A stretch of DNA of 9,078 nucleotides from Deinococcus marmoris DSM 12784 (GCF_000701405.1 NZ_JNIV01000140.1:1-9078), one strand, 5' to 3'; positions 1-6,457 are shown, counted from the first letter of the stretch. Notes: generated by a model not told the origin, from the sequence alone. Translations and numbers: made by a program.

Positions 1-236
1 CCGAGTGCGCCCAGCCGCACGAGGAGTTCCGGTACGCTCCATTGGAGCGTATTCCACGGGAGGGCCTTTTGAAACCATCGGCGGAAGGTACGTTCGTGGA
101 GTCCGCTGTAACGGCTGAGATTCAGGGCATTGATTCGGCCAGGAATGGCCTGCCACACCGGCATCAGGTGGAGGAAAAAACGCTGTTGGGCAGCGGGGAG
201 ATTGAGCAGGGTGAGCAGCACAGGTAAAATAGTCAT
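1..236 (-). CDS. Transposase, N-terminal part (runs off left edge)
   Basis: A reading frame opens with ATG at 236 on the minus strand and stays open to the window edge (78 full codons). The product begins MTILPVLLTLLNLPAAQQRF and continues with HLMPVWQAIPGRINALNLSRY and then ERTFRRWFQ, the style of DDE (IS4/IS701-like) transposases that I associate with Deinococcus insertion sequences. The catalytic part lies outside the window, so the family is not proven. The start is supported by a strong ribosome binding site, AAGGAGA (241-247 on this strand), 4-5 nt before the ATG. That site is the 3' arm of an inverted repeat (see 238-291). The gene reads away from the neighbouring dehydrogenase cluster. 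Whether the copy is intact cannot be judged here. Confidence 0.75.
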   Translation of the reverse strand, partial: MTILPVLLTLLNLPAAQQRFFLHLMPVWQAIPGRINALNLSRYSGLHERTFRRWFQKALPWNTLQWSVPELLVRLGAL

Positions 237-237
237 T

Positions 238-291
238 GGGTCTCCTTGGGTGTGGGCTTGAGAACCTCACCCTACCGGAGACCCGTTTTTT
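238..291 (-). promoter_or_regulatory. Transposase leader hairpin that sequesters the RBS
   Basis: GGGTCTCC (238-245) and GGAGACCC (277-284) form a perfect 8-bp inverted repeat. Inner pairs GGGTG/CACCC (248-252/268-272) extend it. On the minus strand the 3' arm contains the Shine-Dalgarno sequence of the transposase, so a transcript that enters from outside would fold with the RBS paired. A TANNNT box (TAGGGT, 274-269 minus) lies inside the loop; a transcript started from it would lack the 5' arm and leave the RBS free. On the plus strand the same structure is followed by six T (286-291) and could terminate transcription leaving the element. The inverted repeat is seen directly; the regulatory role is inferred by analogy with IS10 and IS50. 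Confidence 0.55.
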
Positions 292-334
292 GGGCCACCC
301 CTACTTTTCGTCAAAACTGTCCGAACCATTGGTA

Positions 335-349
335 ATACGGACTCCGGAT
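335..349 (+). repeat. Near-palindrome ATACGGACTCCGGAT
   Basis: Arms ATACGGA and TCCGGAT flank a central C, with one mismatch from perfect symmetry. An inverted relative lies at 475-489 on the other strand (TTATACGGATCCCGC; 11 of 15 positions agree with 333-347... read as TAATACGGACTCCGG). It sits just outside the left transposase leader and may be an insertion-sequence end or a small dispersed repeat. The function is unknown. Confidence 0.35.
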
Positions 350-379
350 AAAAAGCGCAGACTGGAGCATCGCTAAATT

Positions 380-451
380 CTATTCAGCCATCATTTTTTG
401 CCACAGTGCCGCCGACAACCCGATCTCCTCACCCCGCACACCCCGTTCCAC
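380..451 (-). pseudogene. Orphan C-terminal peptide remnant
   Basis: On the minus strand the codons before a TAG at 382-380 read VERGVRGEEIGLSAALWQKM followed by MAE and stop. This looks like the natural C-terminus of a soluble protein rather than random translation. Reading back, the frame is closed by a TAG at 463-461, only four codons before the first GTG, so at most about 27 codons survive. The upstream stop lies in the palindromic motif at 462-489, which suggests that a repeat or element insertion cut off the rest of the gene. I do not recognise the parent protein, and no ribosome binding site is evident. This is weak evidence: short open stretches arise by chance in GC-rich DNA. Confidence 0.25.
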
Positions 452-461
452 AGGTGGCCTC

Positions 462-489
462 TATACGGTAATTAAGCGGGATCCGTATA
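462..489. repeat. Inverted repeat TATACGG/CCGTATA
   Basis: TATACGG (462-468) and CCGTATA (483-489) are perfect 7-bp inverted arms around a 14-nt spacer. The minus-strand reading from 489 resembles the motif at 333-347. A smaller palindrome, CGCAG-AG-CTGCG, lies nearby at 507-518. Together these make 333-520 look like one or more remnants of a small repeat or an insertion-sequence end. No gene is supported in 452-653; what lies there is these motifs plus the promoter of the next gene. Confidence 0.4.
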
Positions 490-618
490 ACCCGAAGGGC
501 CGGACTCGCAGAGCTGCGGAGCAGACGGGTTGACCGTGAGAGCGTGCCAGCAACCAGACTCCAGTACTCGCACCACAGATAAAGAGATCATCAATGCTGC
601 TCGGTTTCAGGAGCGATA

Positions 619-646
619 TTTCCAGACGGCACTGGCGCGCTAGCCT
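619..646 (+). promoter_or_regulatory. Candidate leaderless promoter of the dehydrogenase
   Basis: A -10 box TAGCCT (641-646, TANNNT type) ends 7 nt before the ATG at 654. A weak -35-like TTTCCA (619-624) lies 16 nt further upstream. No Shine-Dalgarno sequence precedes that ATG. The arrangement places the transcript start at or next to the start codon, as in the many leaderless mRNAs known from Deinococcus. It supports the start at 654 over the earlier in-frame ATG at 594. Confidence 0.45.
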
Positions 647-653
647 CCCCGTC

Positions 654-1367
654 ATGAGTTTGAGCCATCCAGAAAAAAACAGCGCCGCAAGACCCGTTAC
701 CCTCATCACTGGCGCGTCCGGCGGCATCGGCAGCGCCCTGGCCCGCGCGCTGGCAGGCACCCACGAACTGATCCTGGCCGGGCGCGGCGGCGCGGGCCTG
801 AACGCCCTGTGCGCCGAAACGGGGGGCCATCCGCTGATTCTCGATCTGACCCGCCCGGAAACGTTTGCGGGTGCGCTGGCCGGACTGGGCCGGGTGTCCA
901 ACGTCGTCCACAACGCTGGAGTGGTGGAGCTGGGCGCGGTGGCCGAACAGGACCACGCGGTCTGGACGCATACGCTGGCGGTGAACACGGTTGCGCCTGC
1001 CGAGCTGACCCGTCTGCTGCTGCCCACGGTGCGCCGGGAGCGCGGAACCTTCGTGTTCGTCAACAGCGGCGCGGGCCTGAGCGCGAATGCGGGCTGGGGC
1101 AGCTACGCCGCCAGCAAGTTCGCGCTGAAAGCGCTGGCCGACGCCCTGCGCGCCGAGGAAGAGGCCAACGGCGTGCGCGTGACCTCGCTGTATCCGGGCC
1201 GCACCGCCACGGAGATGCAGCGCAAGGTGCGCTCCCAGGAGGGGGCCGAGTACACGCCGGAAGCCTTTATTGATCCGCAGACGCTGGCCGCCACCGTCGC
1301 CTTCGTCCTGAACGCCCCGCGCGACGCTGCCCTCACAGACCTGACCGTGCGGCCCGGCCCACAGTGA
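654..1367 (+). CDS. Short-chain dehydrogenase/reductase (SDR)
   Basis: This is a 237-residue cytoplasmic NAD(P)-dependent oxidoreductase of the classical SDR family. The Rossmann nucleotide-binding motif TGASGGIG is at residues 19-26, an HNAG motif at 86-89, and the catalytic tetrad is complete: Asn111, Ser138, Tyr151 and Lys155 (YAASK). A PG motif (SLYPGRTATEM, 178-188) follows, as usual in the family. The length matches classical SDRs. The substrate cannot be told from the sequence. I chose the ATG at 654 because of the leaderless promoter box just before it; an in-frame ATG at 594 would add 20 residues (MLLGFRSD...) that do not resemble an SDR N-terminus. The stop overlaps the GTG start of the next gene (GTGA), so the two are translationally coupled, which suggests a shared redox task. 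Confidence 0.9.
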   Translation: MSLSHPEKNSAARPVTLITGASGGIGSALARALAGTHELILAGRGGAGLNALCAETGGHPLILDLTRPETFAGALAGLGRVSNVVHNAGVVELGAVAEQDHAVWTHTLAVNTVAPAELTRLLLPTVRRERGTFVFVNSGAGLSANAGWGSYAASKFALKALADALRAEEEANGVRVTSLYPGRTATEMQRKVRSQEGAEYTPEAFIDPQTLAATVAFVLNAPRDAALTDLTVRPGPQ

Positions 1368-2182
1368 ACCGTGATTACGACGTGGTGATCATCGGCGCTG
1401 GCCCCGCAGGACTGACGGCGGCCCTCGCGCTGGGCGGCGCGGGGCGGCGGGTGCTGCTGCTGGACGGCGGCCCTCCGCGCAATGCCCGTGCCACAGCGGC
1501 GCACAATGTGTTTACCCGCGACGGCTGCGCGCCCACGGATCTCAAGGCGCTGGGTCTGCGCGATCTGGAGCCATACGACATCACGGTGCGGCACACGCCT
1601 GCCCGTGAGGCGCGGGCCGTGGACGGGGGCTTTGCCATCCGGCACGAGGATGCGGGCGGGGGAGGCGGCTGGGCCAGGGCGAGACGGCTGCTGTTCGCCA
1701 GCGGCGTGCGCGACAGGCTGCCGCATATCCCCGGCCTGCGCGAACGCTGGGGCCTGACCATCCACCATTGCTCCTACTGCGACGGCTGGCCCAACCGCGA
1801 CGCGAAGCTGGGCGTGCTAGGCAGCCATCAGGAAGGCCACCATCTGGCACTGAATGTGCGCGCCTGGGCCGAGGAAGTCAGTCTCCTGACCGACGGCCCC
1901 GACGAGTTGACGCACGAGCAGCGCGAGGACTTACAGCGTATCGACGTGCCCCTCTATACCCAGCCTGTCGCGCGGATCAGCGGCAAGGACGGCGTGACGG
2001 TCCATTTCCGCAATGGCAAGCGGCTGGATCTGGAAGGGCTGTTCCTCAATCCCACCCAGGTTCAGAACAGTGGCCTGCCCGCCGCACTGGGCTGCGAACT
2101 GGACGCCAAAAGCCGCGTGACGGTCAACGAGAACGGCATGACCAGCGTGCGCGGCATCTGGGCCGCCGGGGACATGACCTGA
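1364..2182 (+). CDS. Thioredoxin-reductase-like FAD oxidoreductase, cut short by UGA
   Basis: This is a flavoprotein of the pyridine nucleotide-disulfide oxidoreductase type, 272 residues as read. The FAD-binding GAGPAG motif is at residues 11-16 (IIGAGPAGLTAALAL), a CSYCDG redox motif gives a candidate active disulfide Cys136/Cys139, and the second FAD motif AAGDM is at 267-271. The usual GxGxxA NADPH motif of thioredoxin reductase is replaced by GVLGSHQEG (150-158), so the electron donor is uncertain. It starts with GTG overlapping the upstream stop and has no Shine-Dalgarno of its own. The frame ends at TGA 2180-2182, immediately after GDMT, but the same frame continues for 48 convincing codons (see 2183-2329). 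The protein therefore lacks the last FAD-contacting helix of the family and is probably inactive unless the codon is read through or is a sequencing error. Confidence 0.85.
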   Translation: MNRDYDVVIIGAGPAGLTAALALGGAGRRVLLLDGGPPRNARATAAHNVFTRDGCAPTDLKALGLRDLEPYDITVRHTPAREARAVDGGFAIRHEDAGGGGGWARARRLLFASGVRDRLPHIPGLRERWGLTIHHCSYCDGWPNRDAKLGVLGSHQEGHHLALNVRAWAEEVSLLTDGPDELTHEQREDLQRIDVPLYTQPVARISGKDGVTVHFRNGKRLDLEGLFLNPTQVQNSGLPAALGCELDAKSRVTVNENGMTSVRGIWAAGDMT

Positions 2183-2329
2183 GCGCCGCAGTACGTCACC
2201 AACGCCGCTGCCAGCGGAATGACGGCGGCGGTCAGCCTCAACACCACCCTGATCCACGAGGACGTGCGGGCGCGGGGCGCGGCCTTTCACAAATCGCCGG
2301 ACGAGGACCCGCAAGTGGGCGTGACTTGA
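2183..2329 (+). pseudogene. Severed C-terminal tail of the FAD oxidoreductase
   Basis: This stretch is in frame with the gene at 1364 and follows its TGA directly. It begins APQYVTNAAASGMTAAVSLN and ends with TGA at 2327-2329. The pattern Q-x(4)-AA-x-G-x-x-AA is the C-terminal signature of thioredoxin-reductase-like proteins, where the helix caps the FAD isoalloxazine site. With it the protein would be 321 residues, normal for the family. A single base change, for example CGA (Arg) to TGA, explains the break. The next gene's ribosome binding site overlaps the end of this tail, so the ancestral operon spacing (10 nt) is still intact and the mutation is likely recent. Confidence 0.8.
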
Positions 2330-2332
2330 AGG
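2328..2332 (+). promoter_or_regulatory. RBS that fixes a TTG start
   Basis: GAAGG lies 7 nt before the TTG at 2340 and overlaps the natural stop of the flavoprotein tail. The HAD motif DLDGT begins only six codons later, so no later start is possible. Confidence 0.6.
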
Positions 2333-2339
2333 CCAGAAG

Positions 2340-2969
2340 TTGAAAGCAGTCCTGTTTGATCTGGACGGCACGCTGCATGACCGCAACGCCACGGCCCAGC
2401 ATTGGCTGGAGGGTCATGTCCAGCGATTTGACCTGCCTCCTACTTACGCCGCTCGCTTTCTGGAACTGGACGATTTCGGCTACCGCCCCAAATCCGAGGT
2501 GATGCCTCTGCTGGTGCGGGAATTTGGTCTGGCGTACCCAGCCCAGGCGCTGCTGGACGATTTCTCGGCGCACTTTATGGCTGCCCCGGTGCCCATGCCC
2601 CATGCCCACGCCGTCCTGGCGCAATTGCGGGAACGCGGTCTGCGGATAGGCGTGGTGACCAACGGCTGGCCGGAAGTTCAAACCGCCTGTCTGGAGGGCT
2701 GTGGCCTGATGGCACTGGTGGACGACGTGGTGATCAGCAAGGTTGTCGGTCTGAGCAAGCCCGATCCGGCGATCTACCGACTGGCGCTGCAACGGCTCGG
2801 CGTGACTGCCGCCAACACCCTGTTCGTGGGCGATTCCCCGCGCAATGACATCATCGGGCCGCAGGCGGTGGGACTGCGGACGGCTTTCCTACCCACCGGA
2901 CACGCATTGTCAGGGGAGAAGCCGGACGCTGTTCTGGGCGATCTGCGGGACGTATTGACGCTGGCCTGA
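2340..2969 (+). CDS. HAD-superfamily hydrolase (phosphatase)
   Basis: This is a 209-residue cytoplasmic phosphohydrolase of the haloacid dehalogenase superfamily, subfamily I. All four catalytic motifs are present: DLDGT (residues 7-11; Asp7 nucleophile, Asp9 acid/base), VVTNG (105-109; Thr107), SKVVGLSKPDP (133-143; Lys140) and GDSPRND (164-170; Asp165 and Asp170 for Mg2+). A helical C1-type cap occupies roughly residues 15-85. The phosphorylated substrate cannot be assigned; small sugar phosphates or nucleotides are typical. It starts with TTG and has a good ribosome binding site. It is the third gene of the SDR-flavoprotein cluster, and its stop is only 13 bp from the convergent HD-GYP gene, with no strong terminator between them. 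Confidence 0.9.
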   Translation: MKAVLFDLDGTLHDRNATAQHWLEGHVQRFDLPPTYAARFLELDDFGYRPKSEVMPLLVREFGLAYPAQALLDDFSAHFMAAPVPMPHAHAVLAQLRERGLRIGVVTNGWPEVQTACLEGCGLMALVDDVVISKVVGLSKPDPAIYRLALQRLGVTAANTLFVGDSPRNDIIGPQAVGLRTAFLPTGHALSGEKPDAVLGDLRDVLTLA

Positions 2970-2982
2970 GTTTTGCTTTTGC

Positions 2983-4122
2983 TCAAGCGGATTCAGGGAG
3001 GCCACTCGCCTCCGCCAGCACGTCCAGCAGCGCGGTCACCACCTGCGGATCGAAATGCTGGCCGCTGGAAGCCTGAATATGATTCAGGGTCTCGGTGACC
3101 GTCCAGGCGCGCTTGTAGGGCCGCACATTGGTCAGGGCGTCATAGACATCGCAGACGGCAAAGATGCGGGACAGCAGGGGAATCTGCTCGCCGCAGAGCT
3201 GCTGCGGATAGCCCGCGCCGTCCCAGCGCTCGTGGTGTCCGGCGATCACGTCCAGCGTGGCGGCGGGCAGGAAGGGCAGGTGCCGCGCCAGGGTCACGCC
3301 GTCGGCGACGTGTAACTCCATCCGGGCGCGCATTTCTGGCGTCAGTGGGCCGCCGTGCAGCAGGACCGAGTCGGGAACGGCCACCTTGCCGATATCGTGC
3401 AGGTACGCGCCCCAGCGCAGCGCCCGCAACTCGCCCGCCTCCAGCCCGAAATGCTGGCCCAGCCGCAATGCCAGCGCCGTGACCCGGTCCGTGTGGCCCT
3501 GCGTCTCGGCGTCGCGGGCTTCCAGCGACAGGCCCATCGCGCGCAGGGCACCCTCGTGGGCGGCATGTTCGCGTTCCTCGGCGTCCAGACGGGCGGCCAG
3601 CAGGGTCAGCAGGCCCGTCACGCTGTCGATCAGGTGCCGCTCGGGCGGGGACCAGTCGTGGGGCCGAAACACATGGGCCAGCAGCGCGCCCACCAGCCGC
3701 CCGGCGCGGTCATGGATCGGCGCGGCAATCAGCGCACAGACGCCCAATTCCGGGAATCCGCTGGCGGCAGGCTCGCCGTCCGTGTCCTGAAAATACAGAA
3801 TGTCCGGCGAGGCTTCCAGGGCGCGCAGCAGGGGCAGGTGGCCCGGCAGACCGTGGGCCAGCAGCGCGTCCATCGCCGATCCTTCGGGCATCACGCCGCT
3901 GGCCGCGCGGGCGTGGTAGGCCAGCGTGTGGTCCGCGAGCTGGAAGTATCCGGCCCCCACCGCCGAGGTCTGGGCCACCAGCGCGTCCAGCACCGGGGTC
4001 ATGGCGCTGCCGAGGTCCGGTGCGCTCAGCCCCAGCCGCGTGAGCTGCAAGGTCAGGTCCAGCACTCCGGGTTGGTGTGGGTCAAGGGACCCTGTCTGCG
4101 CTGAGGTGGAGGCGAGGCTCAT
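2983..4122 (-). CDS. GAF/HD-GYP cyclic-di-GMP phosphodiesterase
   Basis: This is a 379-residue protein with an N-terminal GAF-like sensor (about 35-175; core CALIAAPIHDRAGRLVGALL at 129-148) and a C-terminal HD-GYP domain (about 195-370) that hydrolyses the second messenger c-di-GMP. All expected metal ligands are visible: Glu206, His210, HD at 242-243 (YLHDIGK), His271, HH at 296-297 and Asp325 (CDVYDAL). The signature GAGYP is at 302-306. The Glu/His pair four residues apart fits the trinuclear-metal subgroup. No receiver domain, membrane segment or signal peptide is seen, so it likely senses a cytoplasmic ligand. I chose the ATG at 4122. In-frame starts at 4176 and a TTG at 4221 would add residues unlike a GAF domain and run into the glyA terminator. 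A TAGCGT box 8 nt before the ATG may be its -10. Confidence 0.9.
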   Translation of the reverse strand: MSLASTSAQTGSLDPHQPGVLDLTLQLTRLGLSAPDLGSAMTPVLDALVAQTSAVGAGYFQLADHTLAYHARAASGVMPEGSAMDALLAHGLPGHLPLLRALEASPDILYFQDTDGEPAASGFPELGVCALIAAPIHDRAGRLVGALLAHVFRPHDWSPPERHLIDSVTGLLTLLAARLDAEEREHAAHEGALRAMGLSLEARDAETQGHTDRVTALALRLGQHFGLEAGELRALRWGAYLHDIGKVAVPDSVLLHGGPLTPEMRARMELHVADGVTLARHLPFLPAATLDVIAGHHERWDGAGYPQQLCGEQIPLLSRIFAVCDVYDALTNVRPYKRAWTVTETLNHIQASSGQHFDPQVVTALLDVLAEASGLPESA

Positions 4123-4219
4123 ATGACACCACGCTAATCTCGCCGGACTGACAGCGTTCTCACAGCAGGCGATCATGAGCCAGGAGGGGTGCGTCTTCTG
4201 AGACTGCGGCTGGAACAGC

Positions 4220-4241
4220 AAAACCCCCTCCGTGAAGGGGG
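4220..4241 (-). terminator. Terminator of glyA
   Basis: On the minus strand CCCCCT (4241-4236) pairs with AGGGGG (4229-4224) across a 6-nt loop and is followed by TTTT (4223-4220). It begins 28 nt after the glyA stop and separates glyA from the HD-GYP gene, so the latter needs its own promoter. Confidence 0.75.
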
Positions 4242-4268
4242 GCGATACTGAGAATCTGTGCTGGAACC

Positions 4269-5495
<1,227 letters not shown>

Positions 5496-5501
5496 GAACT
5501 T

Positions 5502-5522
5502 ACGGTAACACTGCCGCCAGTG
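5502..5522 (-). promoter_or_regulatory. glyA leaderless-type promoter box and overlapping palindrome
   Basis: TACCGT (5507-5502, minus; TANNNT type) ends 6 nt before the glyA ATG at 5495, and no Shine-Dalgarno precedes that start, as expected for a leaderless mRNA. Directly upstream, CACTG-CCGC-CAGTG (5509-5522) is a perfect 5-bp inverted repeat lying where RNA polymerase would contact the -35/-10 spacer, so it could be an operator. The -10 call is reasonable; the operator idea is speculative. Confidence 0.4.
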
Positions 5523-5529
5523 GGAAAAT

Positions 5530-5568
5530 GGGGGGGTGTCTTGGCAGGGCAGACGGGGGGAGGAGAGG
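5530..5568 (+). other. G-rich tract, possible G-quadruplex
   Basis: The plus strand carries runs of seven G (5530-5536), three G (5547-5549) and six G (5555-5560), then shorter GG pairs. Four tracts of at least three G can be formed if the seven-G run is split, but one loop would be 10 nt, longer than the standard definition. It lies just upstream of the glyA promoter. Confidence 0.35.
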
Positions 5569-5583
5569 TCTGACCGCCGGATG

Positions 5584-5880
5584 GTCTAGCCGTCTAGCGG
5601 CCCGGAAAAATGCCTTGACGGGCGGTTTTTTGAATATAACCCCTCCGGGCCACCTTCCCTGAGAGTGTGTTTTGGAAGGTGTCACATCCTCAGCCGGAAG
5701 ACGGATACCTTTTCGTTCAGGCCACACCGGGAAGTCGTTGGCGGTTTCCCCTCTTCTACTGAGCTGTGCCAGTCCCAGCCTTGCCACAGGGGGAGGGAGC
5801 CAAAAGTGCATGTTCCTGGAACTCGTACTTCTGGGATTTTCAGAAATCCTGAAAGGCTTTTTAGACACGCTCATAGACAG
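5584..5880. other. Gene-free stretch with promoter-like and hairpin motifs
   Basis: No convincing coding region is seen on either strand. It holds a direct repeat GTCTAGC (5584-5590, 5592-5598), TTGACG (5615-5620) and TATAAC (5635-5640) on the plus strand with a short 14-nt spacer, an 8-bp inverted repeat (5651-5681), and two overlapping hairpins (5834-5854). The base composition is less GC-rich than the flanking genes. It could hold a small RNA or be a degraded insert; I cannot recognise a known RNA family in it. Confidence 0.4.
5651..5681. repeat. Inverted repeat CACCTTCC/GGAAGGTG
   Basis: The 8-bp arms 5651-5658 and 5674-5681 are perfect, with a 15-nt spacer. Within and after the spacer CTGAG (5659-5663) can alternatively pair with CTCAG (5689-5693). 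The repeat starts about 10 nt after the TATAAC box, so a plus-strand transcript from there would carry the hairpin at its 5' end. Confidence 0.45.
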
Positions 5881-5882
5881 AG

Positions 5883-5914
5883 AAAAACCCCATCCAGCGC
5901 GGGGCCGGACAGGG
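5883..5914 (-). terminator. Terminator of the lipoprotein gene
   Basis: On the minus strand CCCTGTCC (5914-5907) pairs with GGATGGGG (5895-5888) over 8 positions including two G-U wobbles, with an 11-nt loop, followed by TTTTT (5887-5883). It starts 26 nt after the lipoprotein stop codon. Confidence 0.7.
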
Positions 5915-5939
5915 TCTTCTCAAAAAATGTGGAGCTGAC

Positions 5940-6398
5940 TTACTTCACCATCGCCACGTCAAGCGACGTGCAGGTCACGCCCCCATCCGCAGGGGTGCCG
6001 TCCGCGCCCGTGGCGGTGTGGATGTTGAAGTACTTGGCGTTCATGATCACGGACTTTTCCACGCTGCCGCTCAGGGTCAACATGCCAGCGGCGTCGGTCT
6101 GGGCCACGAGCTTGCTGGCCATGATGGCGTCGCCGCCGCTTTCGCAGGGGTTGGCGCTCTTGGTGCCCATCAGGTGGTAGTGGGCCACGTAGTAGGTGCT
6201 GGGGGCCAGACCCATAACCTTGGCGGTGGTCATGACCTTGGTGCCGTCCATCTTGGACTCCACCGTGCCGCTGGAAGCCAGGGCCATTCCGGCGGGCTGC
6301 TTGGTCAGCGTGTAGGGCTTCATCATCATGTTGCCCGCCATCATCGAGCAGGAGCTGAGGGCGAGGGCCATTGCGGGCAGAATAAGAATATTTTTCAT
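5940..6398 (-). CDS. Lipoprotein with CHRD/SOD-like domain
   Basis: This is a 152-residue exported lipoprotein. The N-terminus MKNILILPAMALALSSC has one lysine, a hydrophobic core and the lipobox LSSC, so Cys17 should be lipidated and the protein anchored at the cell envelope. The mature part has YYVAHYHLMG (69-78; His73, His75), a NIHT motif (125-128; His127) and two cysteines (Cys85, Cys143) that could form a disulfide. The YxNxHT-like segment recalls CHRD domains, and the HxH plus paired cysteines recall Cu/Zn superoxide dismutase, but the full set of SOD metal ligands is not evident. The function is therefore open. A strong GGAGG (6410-6406) 7 nt before the ATG fixes the start; the frame continues upstream to 6848 but that part is antisense to the aldehyde dehydrogenase. 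It stands alone with its own terminator. Confidence 0.8.
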   Translation of the reverse strand: MKNILILPAMALALSSCSMMAGNMMMKPYTLTKQPAGMALASSGTVESKMDGTKVMTTAKVMGLAPSTYYVAHYHLMGTKSANPCESGGDAIMASKLVAQTDAAGMLTLSGSVEKSVIMNAKYFNIHTATGADGTPADGGVTCTSLDVAMVK

Positions 6399-6437
6399 GG
6401 GTGTGCCTCCGTGGGCGTTGAATTGTCTTTCGTCTCG

Positions 6438-6457
6438 CAGTGTGCTTCGCCGCACTG
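6438..6457 (-). promoter_or_regulatory. Stem-loop upstream of the lipoprotein gene
   Basis: CAGTGTG (6438-6444) and CGCACTG (6451-6457) pair over seven positions (one wobble) around a 6-nt loop, 40 nt upstream of the lipoprotein start. It would fall in the 5' leader or the promoter. The role is unknown. Confidence 0.25.

Larger units (their letters stand above)
1..300 (-). mobile_element. Insertion sequence, left element, partial
   Basis: This is the 5' end of an insertion sequence carrying the transposase at 1-236. Its outer boundary is not certain. The leader hairpin (238-284) and the T-run after it belong to the element in my reading, and the end probably lies between about 290 and 350. 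The second end and any target-site duplication are outside the window, so neither terminal inverted repeats nor a duplication can be verified. Confidence 0.5.

Noticed and set aside
2180..2182. UGA as selenocysteine in the flavoprotein
   Set aside because: The position is not the redox motif, no selenocysteine insertion hairpin is apparent, and a one-base nonsense change is simpler.
2965..2997. Terminator between the convergent HAD and HD-GYP genes
   Set aside because: Only 4-5-bp inverted matches (TGAG/CTCA, CCTGA/TCAGG) overlap the stops, too weak to call.
5810..5938. Small plus-strand frame starting MFLELVLLGFSEILKGFL (42 residues), with GGAG 10 nt upstream
   Set aside because: Its N-terminus could be an amphipathic helix, but its second half is the lipoprotein gene's terminator, the RBS spacing is long and no clear promoter precedes it closely. 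Kept only as a remote possibility.
5496..5939. Riboswitch (glycine, ZTP, tetrahydrofolate or cobalamin) controlling glyA
   Set aside because: None of the consensus cores could be recognised on either strand, and glyA appears leaderless.
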